Assembly (NCBI GenBank): GCA_002437575.1
Contig: DJQK01000109.1
Location: 5,818 to 12,063, forward strand
Length of the DNA stretch: 6,246 nucleotides
Reading direction: 5' to 3'
DNA from: Clostridiales bacterium UBA6388
GTDB taxonomy: Bacteria; Bacillota; Clostridia; Oscillospirales; Oscillospiraceae
Positions 1 through 5,658 of this stretch are shown here, piece by piece. How positions within the stretch are numbered: the stretch's first letter is position 1; every line of letters starts with the position of its first letter. The position numbers and the translations under genes are program-made. The notes beneath the pieces are model-generated. The model was not told the origin of the DNA. It saw only the letters and a program-made list of their open reading frames with translations, and ran no database searches.

Positions 1-1205
1 CCGTCGTGGAAGCCCTTGGGCATGATGTACTTCATGCGGTATTCGAGCGGCTCCATGCCCACGGCCCTGGCGCACTCGTCGATGTTCGCGTCGTCCGCGA
101 ACGACGCCTGCGGCATACCGTAGCCGCGCATCGCGCCCGCGACGGGGCGGTTGGTGTAGACGGTGTAGGCGTCGGCCTGCACATTCTCGCACGGGTAGAT
201 CTGCGGGAACGAGCCCATCGCCTTTGCCACGATCGAATGGCCGTGCGACGCGTAAGCGCCCTGGTTGGAGAAGCACTCGACCTTCCGCGCGGCAAGAGAG
301 CCATCCTTGTGCAGCCACGTGATGATGTGGAAGCGGATGGCATGGCGCACGCGGTTGGAGACGAAGGTCTCTTCTCGCGAGCAGTCGATGCGGACGCAGC
401 GGCCGTTTACCTGCGTGGAGCACCACGCGCACAGCGGCTCATAAAGCGCGTCCTGCTTGTTTCCGAAGCCGCCGCCGATATAAGGCTTGATGACCTGAAT
501 GTCCGCCCAGGGTCTGCCCAGCGCCTGTCCAACGATACGGCGGATGATGTGCGGGATCTGGGTGGAGGAAACGACGGTGATGCGGCCGTTTTCGGCGTAG
601 GCAAAGCAGCCGTGGTTCTCGATATGGCAGTGCTGGACCATCGGCGTTTCATACCAGCCCTCGACCTTGATAAGGCCTTCTTCTTGGATCGCCTCGTCGT
701 AATTGCCCTTGGCCATCGACGTGTGCTTGAGAATATTTCCGGGGCACTCTTCATGGATCTGCGGCGCGTCCGGCTCCATCGCCTTCTGCACGTCCAGAAC
801 GAACGGCAGCACGTCGTATTCGACCTTCAGCGCCCGCACGCCCTGCATCGCCGCGACTTCGTTTTCCGCGATGACGACGGCGACCTCGTCTCCGTAATAG
901 CGCACGTGCCGGTTGAGAAGATGCCGGTCCGCCGTGTCCTGATGACCGGGGTCCATCGACCACGGATGGCCCGCCGTGGGGAAGGCAATGTCCGGCACGT
1001 CGAAGCAGGTAAGGACCTTCACGACGCCCTCGATCGCTTCGGCGGCCGAAGTGTCGATGGATCTGACGAAGCCGTGGGCGATCTCGGAATGCTTGATCCG
1101 CGCGTAGAGCGCGCCTGCCGGCATCCGGTCTTCGTAATATTTGGTTCTGCCGGTGGCCTTGTCAAAGGCGTCGACGCGAACCTCGCTTTTGCCTACGATG
1201 CTCAT
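1..1205 (-). CDS. xdhA: Xanthine dehydrogenase, molybdopterin-binding subunit XdhA (partial, N-terminal part)
   Basis: This is the large molybdenum subunit of a three-subunit xanthine dehydrogenase, which hydroxylates hypoxanthine/xanthine towards urate in the cytoplasm. The window edge cuts it after 401 residues; E. coli XdhA is about 750. Visible family motifs are QHCHIENH (191-198), STQIPHI with the cofactor-contacting Gln216 (214-220), GGGFGNKQD (244-252), GAYASHGHSI (316-325) and GAMRGYG (357-363). From memory the protein aligns well with E. coli XdhA, including the VPDI-F-TAGH and DTADR stretches near residues 70-94. The start is the ATG at 1205, with GGAGGT six bases upstream. Gln251 sits where the bovine enzyme has the substrate-binding Glu802; as I recall E. 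coli XdhA also has Gln, so this looks like a subfamily trait. The FAD and 2Fe-2S subunits would be expected beyond the left edge. The gene is divergent from a MocA-type cofactor gene. Another purine or aldehyde hydroxylase of the same superfamily is possible but less likely. Confidence 0.9.
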   Translation of the reverse strand, partial: MSIVGKSEVRVDAFDKATGRTKYYEDRMPAGALYARIKHSEIAHGFVRSIDTSAAEAIEGVVKVLTCFDVPDIAFPTAGHPWSMDPGHQDTADRHLLNRHVRYYGDEVAVVIAENEVAAMQGVRALKVEYDVLPFVLDVQKAMEPDAPQIHEECPGNILKHTSMAKGNYDEAIQEEGLIKVEGWYETPMVQHCHIENHGCFAYAENGRITVVSSTQIPHIIRRIVGQALGRPWADIQVIKPYIGGGFGNKQDALYEPLCAWCSTQVNGRCVRIDCSREETFVSNRVRHAIRFHIITWLHKDGSLAARKVECFSNQGAYASHGHSIVAKAMGSFPQIYPCENVQADAYTVYTNRPVAGAMRGYGMPQASFADDANIDECARAVGMEPLEYRMKYIMPKGFHD

Positions 1206-1282
1206 ACTCTGACCTCCAGTTTTCTATCGCTCGGAAAAGGGCGCTCCGGCTGAAGCCCCACTTTCCCTTGTATTCTGAAATA

Positions 1283-1311
1283 ATTTTAGCACAATCCAAA
1301 AAATTTCGGAA
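1283..1311 (-). promoter_or_regulatory. Candidate promoter for xdhA (extended -10)
   Basis: Read on the minus strand, TGCTAAAAT (1291-1283) resembles an extended -10 element (TGn plus TAAAAT). A poor -35 match, TTCCGA (1311-1306), lies 17 bases further upstream. This would give a leader of about 70 nt before the xdhA ATG at 1205. The -35/spacer region overlaps the left arm of the inverted repeat at 1296-1371, as a repressor or activator site would. The promoter is inferred from sequence only, and the weak -35 suggests dependence on an activator or on the extended -10. Confidence 0.45.
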
Positions 1312-1371
1312 GCAAAAAGCATTATCCTAATTTGCGGATAACGATAATTTCGAAATCGCCGAATTTTTTGG
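1296..1371. promoter_or_regulatory. Nested inverted repeat between the divergent xdhA and mocA promoters
   Basis: The left arm CCAAAAAATTTCGG (1296-1309) is the reverse complement of the right arm CCGAATTTTTTGG (1359-1371) except for one extra base. Almost concentric with these arms is an inner dyad, TTATCC at 1322-1327 and GGATAA at 1336-1341, with an 8-base spacer. A perfect 10-bp palindrome, ATTTCGAAAT, lies at 1347-1356. The left arm overlaps the -35/spacer zone of the xdhA promoter, and the right arm ends seven bases before the mocA -35. This geometry suggests paired operator sites for one regulator acting on both genes, possibly with DNA looping. The regulator is unknown. Confidence 0.45.
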
Positions 1372-1378
1372 CCGTTCC

Positions 1379-1407
1379 TTGCATAAGTGCTCAAAAATGG
1401 GTATACT
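1379..1407 (+). promoter_or_regulatory. Sigma-A type promoter for mocA
   Basis: TTGCAT (-35, 1379-1384) is followed by a 17-bp spacer and TATACT (-10, 1402-1407), close to the housekeeping consensus. Transcription would begin near 1414, giving a leader of roughly 24 nt. The leader contains a strong ribosome site, GGAGGT at 1425-1430, seven bases before the ATG at 1438. Confidence 0.75.
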
Positions 1408-1437
1408 GAATTGTAGAAAATCACGGAGGTTTTTCCC

Positions 1438-2037
1438 ATGTCCGACAACGCAAAACCCTCCATCGGGTGTTTGATCATGGCCGCCGGGTGCGCCAGCCGC
1501 TTTGGAAGCAACAAGCTGTTTGCCGAATACCGCGGGACGCCGCTTTTCGAGCTGGCACTCCGGGCCGTGCCGCCGGGACTTTTTTCGCGCGTGACGGTCA
1601 TAAGCGGCTATGACCGGGCGCTCGCGCTTGCCAGAAAATACGGCTTTACCGCGATCGAAAACCGCCATCCGGAGCTTGGCGTGAGCGAAACGATCCGGCT
1701 GGGCACGCAGGCGATGGCGGACTGTGACGCGATCTTATACATGGTCTCCGACCAGCCGCTCTTGCAGCCGAACTCGGTCTGCGCGGTAGCAGAGCGCTGG
1801 ATGCAGGAGCCGGACTGTATCGCCGGCGCAGCGCACAACGGCGTGCGCGGCAATCCCTGCATTTTTCCGAAGAAATTTTTTCCGGAGCTGCTGGCCCTTT
1901 CGGCGGATACCGGCGGCTCTCGCGTCATCCGGCAGCACGAGGACGCGCTTCGTCTTGTGGAGATCCCGCCCGAGGAGCTCTGCGACTGCGACACAAGGCT
2001 TGCGCTGGAGAAGTTAAAGGCCGAAACGTCTGAATAG
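1438..2037 (+). CDS. mocA: MocA-type molybdenum cofactor cytidylyltransferase (NTP_transf_3 family)
   Basis: The 199-residue protein has a nucleotidyltransferase (GT-A-like) fold. It is predicted to join CTP to molybdopterin, giving the MCD cofactor used by xanthine dehydrogenase family enzymes. The N-terminal signature MAAGCASRFGSNK (14-26) is the nucleotide-binding loop; the Ala-Ala-Gly form is associated with CTP-specific MocA, whereas GTP-specific MobA has Ala-Gly-Gly. Other marks are Ser83 in GVSETIRLG (81-89), the metal-binding aspartate Asp105 in MVSDQPLL (102-109), GNPCIFP (138-144), ADTGGSRVI (156-164, usually GD-GAR) and DCDT (183-186). Length fits E. coli MocA (about 190). The ATG at 1438 has an ideal ribosome site. 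It is divergent from xdhA, the likely client enzyme, and monocistronic, ending before a hairpin terminator. In selenium-dependent hydroxylase clusters a similar protein also occurs, so the exact client is uncertain. Confidence 0.82.
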   Translation: MSDNAKPSIGCLIMAAGCASRFGSNKLFAEYRGTPLFELALRAVPPGLFSRVTVISGYDRALALARKYGFTAIENRHPELGVSETIRLGTQAMADCDAILYMVSDQPLLQPNSVCAVAERWMQEPDCIAGAAHNGVRGNPCIFPKKFFPELLALSADTGGSRVIRQHEDALRLVEIPPEELCDCDTRLALEKLKAETSE

Positions 2038-2092
2038 CGCCGCGTCCTTTATCCTTCCTGCGCCTGCGATGCTTTACCGGTCGAAACACGTA

Positions 2093-2121
2093 AAAGCCGC
2101 GCTCCGATGGAGCGCGGCTTT
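2093..2121. terminator. Hairpin terminator shared by convergent genes
   Basis: A perfect 13-bp stem (2093-2105 with 2109-2121, AAAGCCGCGCTCC on the left) closes a 3-base GAT loop. It lies between the stop of mocA (2037) and the stop of the minus-strand zinc-ribbon gene (2124). On the minus strand the stem runs into TTTTA. On the plus strand it is followed by TTTCCTTAT. It therefore probably works in both directions, with a better U-tract for the leftward operon. Confidence 0.82.
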
Positions 2122-2123
2122 CC

Positions 2124-2456
2124 TTATGGTTCGGGTGTTTCATCCTGCGCCAGTTCGCTGGTAAGAAGGCTCTTTTGAAGCGCCGCCGCTTGCTCCAGGT
2201 CCTCCCACGGAACGAAGAGCTCGAACTCGGCGTGCGTCTGGCCGAAGGCCACGGAATACAGGACGCTTCTGGCCTGCCGGGCCAGACACGAGATGCCCGC
2301 GTCCTTCAAAAGCTCCTGCATCGCCTCGCCCCAGGGAGAGGCCATTGTTGCAAGATAGCAGTAGTCTGCGTCCTTCGGCTCCCGAAGGGGCGTGCCGCCG
2401 CAGTAGGGACAGACCGGGCCCTGCGCGAGAAGGTGACAGTTTTCGCAGTAGTACAT
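2124..2456 (-). CDS. Small zinc-ribbon protein with a DUF2007-like C-terminal domain
   Basis: This 110-residue soluble protein of unknown function begins with a compact zinc ribbon, Cys4-x2-Cys7 and Cys16-x2-Cys19. After it comes an alpha/beta segment (about residues 31-96) that resembles the DUF2007 'putative signal transducing protein' pattern: a YLATMASPWGEA strand-helix start, a helix ending in DAGISCLARQ, then FELFVPWEDLEQAAAL. That assignment is by eye and tentative. The C-terminus is acidic (DETPEP). The start ATG at 2456 is preceded by AAGGAG eight bases upstream. The gene lies 22 bp downstream of the DUF1576 membrane protein and is almost certainly cotranscribed with it. A bidirectional terminator follows the stop directly. 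No enzymatic motif is visible; an accessory or sensing role towards the membrane partner is only a guess. Confidence 0.8.
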   Translation of the reverse strand: MYYCENCHLLAQGPVCPYCGGTPLREPKDADYCYLATMASPWGEAMQELLKDAGISCLARQARSVLYSVAFGQTHAEFELFVPWEDLEQAAALQKSLLTSELAQDETPEP

Positions 2457-2478
2457 ACTGTGCGCTCCTTTCCAATGC

Positions 2479-3816
2479 TTATTTTCCCGCCTTGAGCTGC
2501 TTGCGCTCTTCTTTCGTGTGGAAAAACGCCTCCATTATGGGGATGAACAGGAAGCAGACAAGCGCCGCCGTAAACCCGCCGTTGTAAAGAAGGAACCCGC
2601 CGTGCGTAAACGGAACGCCCGTCACAAGGCCATAGTGGAGCATCGCGAAGACAAAGCCGGCCAGCCAGCCGTAGTTTCCGGTCACGGGGCTCAGGCCGTT
2701 GGCAAAGCAGAGGCCGATGACGATGGCCTGCGTGTTGATGGCGGTCGTAAAGTCCGTGCCGAGCGCGGCGCAGAGCGCTTTGGTCAGGAACGACGCGGCG
2801 ACATAGCCTGCCATGATGGGCCAGACGTTTGCCGGGTGGCTTCCCTTGAAGCAGCAGCAGACCATGCACAGCACGCAGCCCAGCACCGCCGCATTCCACT
2901 TCGCGCCGATGAGGTTATAGTACAGCACGATGAAAAGCCCATAGATGGCAAAGTTCATGATGGCCGTGCCCGCGCCGTATTTTGCGCCGTAGTCCACGCC
3001 GACGCCGCTGTCTTTCAGGAGCGCGCCGTATTTTTTGAAGCTGCCGCCGAGCGCCAGACCCAGGATCAGCGCGAGAACGAAAACAGCAATGCAGAAAATA
3101 TTGCAGACCGCCCAGCTGCCGTCTCCCGCGCCGACGCCGACGCCGTCCGGTAATGTTCCTCCCAGCACGCGGTACAAAACCGCCCGCAGGAAAAACGCCG
3201 TCAGGCCGATGGGAACGGCTGCGTTGTAAAGGTCATAGCCCTTGTGCATCTTGGGCCCGTGCGCAAGTCCTGCCGGAAGCACGAGCGCGATCACGCAGCA
3301 GGCAAGCAGCGCCATCACAGCGCCGAAAAGCGTCACGCCGCCTGCCTCCGCGCCCGGATAGCGGACGAGAAGGTCTGTCATGAGGGGCGCAATGCCGGTC
3401 GAGAACAGGAACACATTTCCCTGCGTGCAGGGGTTCACCTTCCGCACGAAGCAGAACAGAAGCGTTGCCGCGAAGCAGAACCAGATGTTCAGAATCGTGA
3501 TGCCCCAGAAGCAGAAGCCCGCCGTCAGGAAATAGGCCAGCACCGAAACGCCGTCCGGCTTGCTGCCGGGAAGCGAATATAAAGCCGCGCAGATCGCGCA
3601 GATGACCGCTGCGTTCAAAAACGTTCCGGCAAAGCCGCCGACAGCCGGGTCAAAGTAGCTGTTGGCCGACTGATACGGCGTCGTGCACAGCCGCAGCATC
3701 CCCTCGACCATCTGTCCCCGGTCGGGCATGGCGATCGCGGCGATCAGGCACGCCGCGGCAAACAGCCAGAACAAAAGCCGGATGGCCTTGTCTAGCTGCG
3801 CAAATTTTTCTTTCAT
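2479..3816 (-). CDS. DUF1576 family polytopic membrane protein
   Basis: This 445-residue integral membrane protein has roughly 12-13 hydrophobic segments. Clear examples are near residues 12-30, 63-83, 89-108, 110-124, 160-182, 236-257, 283-302, 307-323, 331-352, 364-376, 382-400 and 414-431. Both ends are polar, and the lysine-rich C-terminus (TKEERKQLKAGK) suggests a cytoplasmic tail. It matches the DUF1576 family in length and in motifs such as GLSP-x-TGNYGWLAG (374-387) and HGGFLLYNGGF (405-415). The function of the family is not known to me; a transporter is plausible. Two halves (about 56-214 and 275-428) look like an internal duplication, including matching DLYN-A/LLYNGG and GIAPL/GLSPV motifs. 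The ATG at 3816 has AGGGAGGAG just upstream. It heads a two-gene operon with the zinc-ribbon gene. I see no convincing promoter in 3817-3888. Confidence 0.88.
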   Translation of the reverse strand: MKEKFAQLDKAIRLLFWLFAAACLIAAIAMPDRGQMVEGMLRLCTTPYQSANSYFDPAVGGFAGTFLNAAVICAICAALYSLPGSKPDGVSVLAYFLTAGFCFWGITILNIWFCFAATLLFCFVRKVNPCTQGNVFLFSTGIAPLMTDLLVRYPGAEAGGVTLFGAVMALLACCVIALVLPAGLAHGPKMHKGYDLYNAAVPIGLTAFFLRAVLYRVLGGTLPDGVGVGAGDGSWAVCNIFCIAVFVLALILGLALGGSFKKYGALLKDSGVGVDYGAKYGAGTAIMNFAIYGLFIVLYYNLIGAKWNAAVLGCVLCMVCCCFKGSHPANVWPIMAGYVAASFLTKALCAALGTDFTTAINTQAIVIGLCFANGLSPVTGNYGWLAGFVFAMLHYGLVTGVPFTHGGFLLYNGGFTAALVCFLFIPIMEAFFHTKEERKQLKAGK

Positions 3817-3888
3817 ATGATCTCCTCCCTAATTAGCGGCAGCGCCATCCGAAAACGTCCCCCGCGCAAGCCGCCTTTGAGAAACACC

Positions 3889-3910
3889 GCCGCCGGAAAA
3901 CTCCGGCGGC
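3889..3910 (-). terminator. Hairpin downstream of folD
   Basis: A 9-bp GC-rich stem, GCCGCCGGA (3889-3897) with TCCGGCGGC (3902-3910), closes a 4-base loop. It lies 19 bp past the folD stop (3930) and before the DUF1576 gene. The following minus-strand sequence, GGTGTTTCTC, is only a weak U-tract, so termination may be partial and some readthrough into the DUF1576 operon is possible. Confidence 0.62.
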
Positions 3911-3929
3911 AGTCTATTCTTAACCTGTC

Positions 3930-4808
3930 TTACAGGGCCCGCTCGGCTGCTTCGACCACGTGGCCGATCAGGACCGACGTTGTGACGGAGCCCACGCCGC
4001 CGGGAACCGGAGTGATCGCGCCGACAATGGGCTCGACCTCGGAGAACACGGCGTCGCCCGCGATGGCGCCCTTGCCGCCCTTGGCGTTGACCTTCTCGGG
4101 GTCCCAGTTGATGGAGACGTCGATGACGACCTGGCCTTCCGAGACGTAGTCCTTGGTCAGGCTGTTCAGAACGCCGGCAGCGGAGACGAGAATGTCTGCC
4201 TTGCGCGCGATACCGGCGACGTCAACGGTCTTGGTGTGGCACATGGTAACAGTCGCGTTCTTGGCCAGAAGCATCATCGCGGCGGGCTTGCCGACGACGA
4301 GGGAGCGGCCGATGACGACGGCGTTCTTGCCCTTGCAGTCGATGCCGTAGTAGTCGAGGATCTCCATGCAGGCCTGCGGCGTGCAGGGCGCGAAGCCCAG
4401 CTTCTTGCCGGTGAAGACGCCGGCGTTGGAGAGGTCGGTCATGCAGTCGACGTCCTTTGCGGCGGCCAGACGGTTGCAGATCTCATCCTGGTCGGCCTTG
4501 AGATGCTTGGGAAGAGGCCGGAACATCAAACAGCCGTGGATGGAATCGTCTTTGTTGATGGCCTCGATCTGGGCGATCAGGTCTTCCTTGCTCACGTCCT
4601 CGGGCAGGATAAACTTCTGCACCTCGACGCCGATGAGCTCAGCGCGAGCCGTCGCGCCCTTTTCATAGGACAGGTCGGAGGGGTTTTCGCCGCAGCGGAC
4701 GATCGCCAGCTTCGGGGTAACGCCTTTTTCCTTCAGAGCGGCAACACGCGCCTGAAGCTTTTCATTCATCGCAGCGGTAACTTCTTTACCAAGCAGTAAT
4801 TTTGCCAT
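3930..4808 (-). CDS. folD: FolD-family methylene-THF dehydrogenase with a degenerate cyclohydrolase site
   Basis: This 292-residue cytoplasmic protein is full length for FolD (E. coli 288). The family oxidises 5,10-methylene-THF with NAD(P)+ and hydrolyses methenyl-THF to 10-formyl-THF. The cofactor-binding half is normal: VVIGRSLVVGKPAAMML (164-180), CHTKT (190-194), ITPVPGGVG (265-273). The folate site keeps Tyr48 and Asp121 (KDVD, 118-121). The lysine four residues after the tyrosine (E. coli Lys54) is Ala52. The glutamine of the LVQLPLP motif (Gln98) is Phe96, in LMFRPLP. Gly122 is Cys122, and PGGVGPMT reads PGGVGSVT. I checked these codons against the nucleotide sequence; there is no frameshift. 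Family knowledge makes Lys54 and Gln98 critical for cyclohydrolase activity, so dehydrogenase-only function is inferred. The gene follows fchA by 17 bp. AGGAGAG precedes the ATG at 4808 by seven bases. Confidence 0.93.
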   Translation of the reverse strand: MAKLLLGKEVTAAMNEKLQARVAALKEKGVTPKLAIVRCGENPSDLSYEKGATARAELIGVEVQKFILPEDVSKEDLIAQIEAINKDDSIHGCLMFRPLPKHLKADQDEICNRLAAAKDVDCMTDLSNAGVFTGKKLGFAPCTPQACMEILDYYGIDCKGKNAVVIGRSLVVGKPAAMMLLAKNATVTMCHTKTVDVAGIARKADILVSAAGVLNSLTKDYVSEGQVVIDVSINWDPEKVNAKGGKGAIAGDAVFSEVEPIVGAITPVPGGVGSVTTSVLIGHVVEAAERAL

Positions 4809-4825
4809 GTTTTTTCTCTCCTATC

Positions 4826-5446
4826 TTATTTGAAGAATCCGGCCTTCACGGTCTCAAAAATTTCGTCTGCCAGCTTGCCGTAGGTGTCCAGCATCCCCAG
4901 GCACTTGGCGTTCATTTCCTCCGCGACCTCGCGGTTCTGGAGCGTCTTGGTGTTGATGAAGACGTTCAGGGAAGCCGCCTGAAGCGCGGACTTCACGATC
5001 ACAGCGCCGCAGCCTGCGTCGGAAACGGCAAGACGCGAGCCCTTGTCGGCAAAGGTCTTGATGGCGGTCAGCGACTTGCAGCACAGCTCCATGATGTGCA
5101 TCGGGACCTGGCAGGCGATGATGGTAGCCTTCTCCAGCGTCTCGGCTCTCGTGGGATCGTCCTTCGGAATGCCGTAAGCCTTTGCAAGCGGCACAAAGCC
5201 CTCGGCGTCGGCCGGGACCTGATCGAGAAGCTGCGTCTGAAGCTCGTCGCATTCTTTCATGAGGGCCTTGATCTCTTCTTCGACGTCTGCGTACTTTTTC
5301 TTGCCGACGGTGAGCGAGCCCACCATATTGCCAAGCGCCGTGCCGAGCGCGGCTACAAGCGCAGAAGCGCCGCCGCCGCCGGGAGCCGGCTCGTTGGAAG
5401 CGAGGACCGTGACAAACTCACGGCAGGATCTTGTCGTCATATCCAT
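4826..5446 (-). CDS. fchA: FchA: cyclodeaminase/cyclohydrolase family protein
   Basis: This 206-residue, largely helical protein belongs to the formimidoyl-THF cyclodeaminase family (the C-terminal half of mammalian FTCD). The family converts 5-formimino-THF to 5,10-methenyl-THF and ammonia. The Methylobacterium FchA member is known as a methenyl-THF cyclohydrolase. Visible motifs are APGGGGASALVAALGTALG (21-39; the PGGGS serine is Gly here), ADAEGFVPLAKAYG (79-92), VSDAGCGA (141-148) and NVFINTKTL (161-169). It lies upstream of and tightly coupled to folD, and downstream of fhs beyond a hairpin and a repeat element. Given the degenerate FolD next to it, a cyclohydrolase role is attractive, but a cyclodeaminase role in histidine or purine breakdown is equally compatible with the family. 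The start is the ATG at 5446; a second in-frame ATG two codons later is further from the ribosome site. Confidence 0.9.
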   Translation of the reverse strand: MDMTTRSCREFVTVLASNEPAPGGGGASALVAALGTALGNMVGSLTVGKKKYADVEEEIKALMKECDELQTQLLDQVPADAEGFVPLAKAYGIPKDDPTRAETLEKATIIACQVPMHIMELCCKSLTAIKTFADKGSRLAVSDAGCGAVIVKSALQAASLNVFINTKTLQNREVAEEMNAKCLGMLDTYGKLADEIFETVKAGFFK

Positions 5447-5458
5447 GATGAAATGTTT

Positions 5459-5463
5459 CTCCT
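5459..5463 (-). promoter_or_regulatory. Ribosome binding site of fchA, unusually long spacing
   Basis: On the minus strand AGGAG (5463-5459) is 12 bases from the fchA ATG at 5446, compared with 6-8 bases for the other genes here. It favours the first ATG over the internal one at residue 3, which would be 18 bases away. The inverted-repeat element at 5475-5590 begins 11 bp upstream of this site. Confidence 0.6.
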
Positions 5464-5474
5464 ATTATTTTGTT

Positions 5475-5590
5475 AAGTAAAAAGTAAACGTGAAAAGTGA
5501 ATAGGTGTGGTGCCGGTTTTGCCGGCGATTGAAATCGTGCCGCTGTGCGGCACACAATACTTTTTCACTATTCACTATTACCTATTACCT
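5475..5590. repeat. 116-bp inverted-repeat element (MITE- or REP-like) between fhs and fchA
   Basis: The left arm (5475-5506) and the reverse complement of the right arm (5559-5590) match at 24 of 32 positions without gaps. Both arms are AT-rich and built from variants of a seven-base unit (GTGAAAA, GTGAATA, GTAATAG). The core between the arms is GC-rich and holds three small hairpins: GCCGG/CCGGC (5512-5516 with 5522-5526), GATT/AATC (5527-5530 with 5533-5536) and a perfect 7-bp stem GTGCCGC/GCGGCAC (5537-5543 with 5547-5553). There is no coding potential and no transposase. The structure resembles a non-autonomous mobile or dispersed palindromic element. Whether it is multicopy cannot be seen from one window. 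Confidence 0.65.
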
Positions 5591-5598
5591 GAATAAAT

Positions 5599-5624
5599 GG
5601 AGGCGGCGGATAACCGCCGCCTCC
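5599..5624 (-). terminator. Hairpin terminator downstream of fhs
   Basis: A perfect 11-bp stem, GGAGGCGGCGG (5599-5609) with CCGCCGCCTCC (5614-5624), closes a 4-base ATAA loop. It lies 34 bp past the fhs stop. On the minus strand it is followed by ATTTATTC, a modest U-tract. It probably ends or attenuates fhs transcription, so fchA-folD would depend on readthrough or their own promoter. Confidence 0.75.
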
Positions 5625-5658
5625 CGGTTGGGTTTGCGTTATATGGTTTGGCGTTCTC

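Noticed and set aside
6..1253. Long plus-strand open frame of 415 codons opposite xdhA
   Set aside because: It is exactly antisense to a gene with clear xanthine dehydrogenase motifs; the Arg/Ala/Val/Asp/His-rich translation is typical of the opposite strand of a GC-rich gene.
1236..1259. Possible attenuator hairpin in the xdhA leader (GGGC...GCCC followed by TTTT)
   Set aside because: Only four outer pairs with a large loop; too weak to support a call, and no alternative antiterminator fold is visible.
1296..1371. PurR boxes (CCGAAC-type sites of Bacillus) at the xdhA promoter
   Set aside because: The cores read CCGAAA and CCGAAT and are nearly 50 bp apart, whereas PurR box pairs are separated by about 16-17 bp; the resemblance is too loose.
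1224..1601. Minus-strand 125-codon frame spanning the xdhA-mocA control region
   Set aside because: It runs antisense through the start of mocA and across both promoters, with no recognisable protein signature.
2306..2899. Minus-strand open frame overlapping the DUF1576 and zinc-ribbon genes in another frame
   Set aside because: It overlaps two better-supported genes that have good ribosome sites; the translation is Arg/Cys-rich without domain features.
3817..3888. Promoter for the DUF1576 operon, with TAATTA at 3829-3834 as a -10 candidate
   Set aside because: Transcription would start at or past the ribosome site, and no -35 match stands at proper spacing.
3960..4799. 279-codon plus-strand open frame opposite folD, and a similar one at 4802-5476 opposite fchA
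   Set aside because: Both mirror well-recognised genes, have GC-shadow composition and show no family motif.
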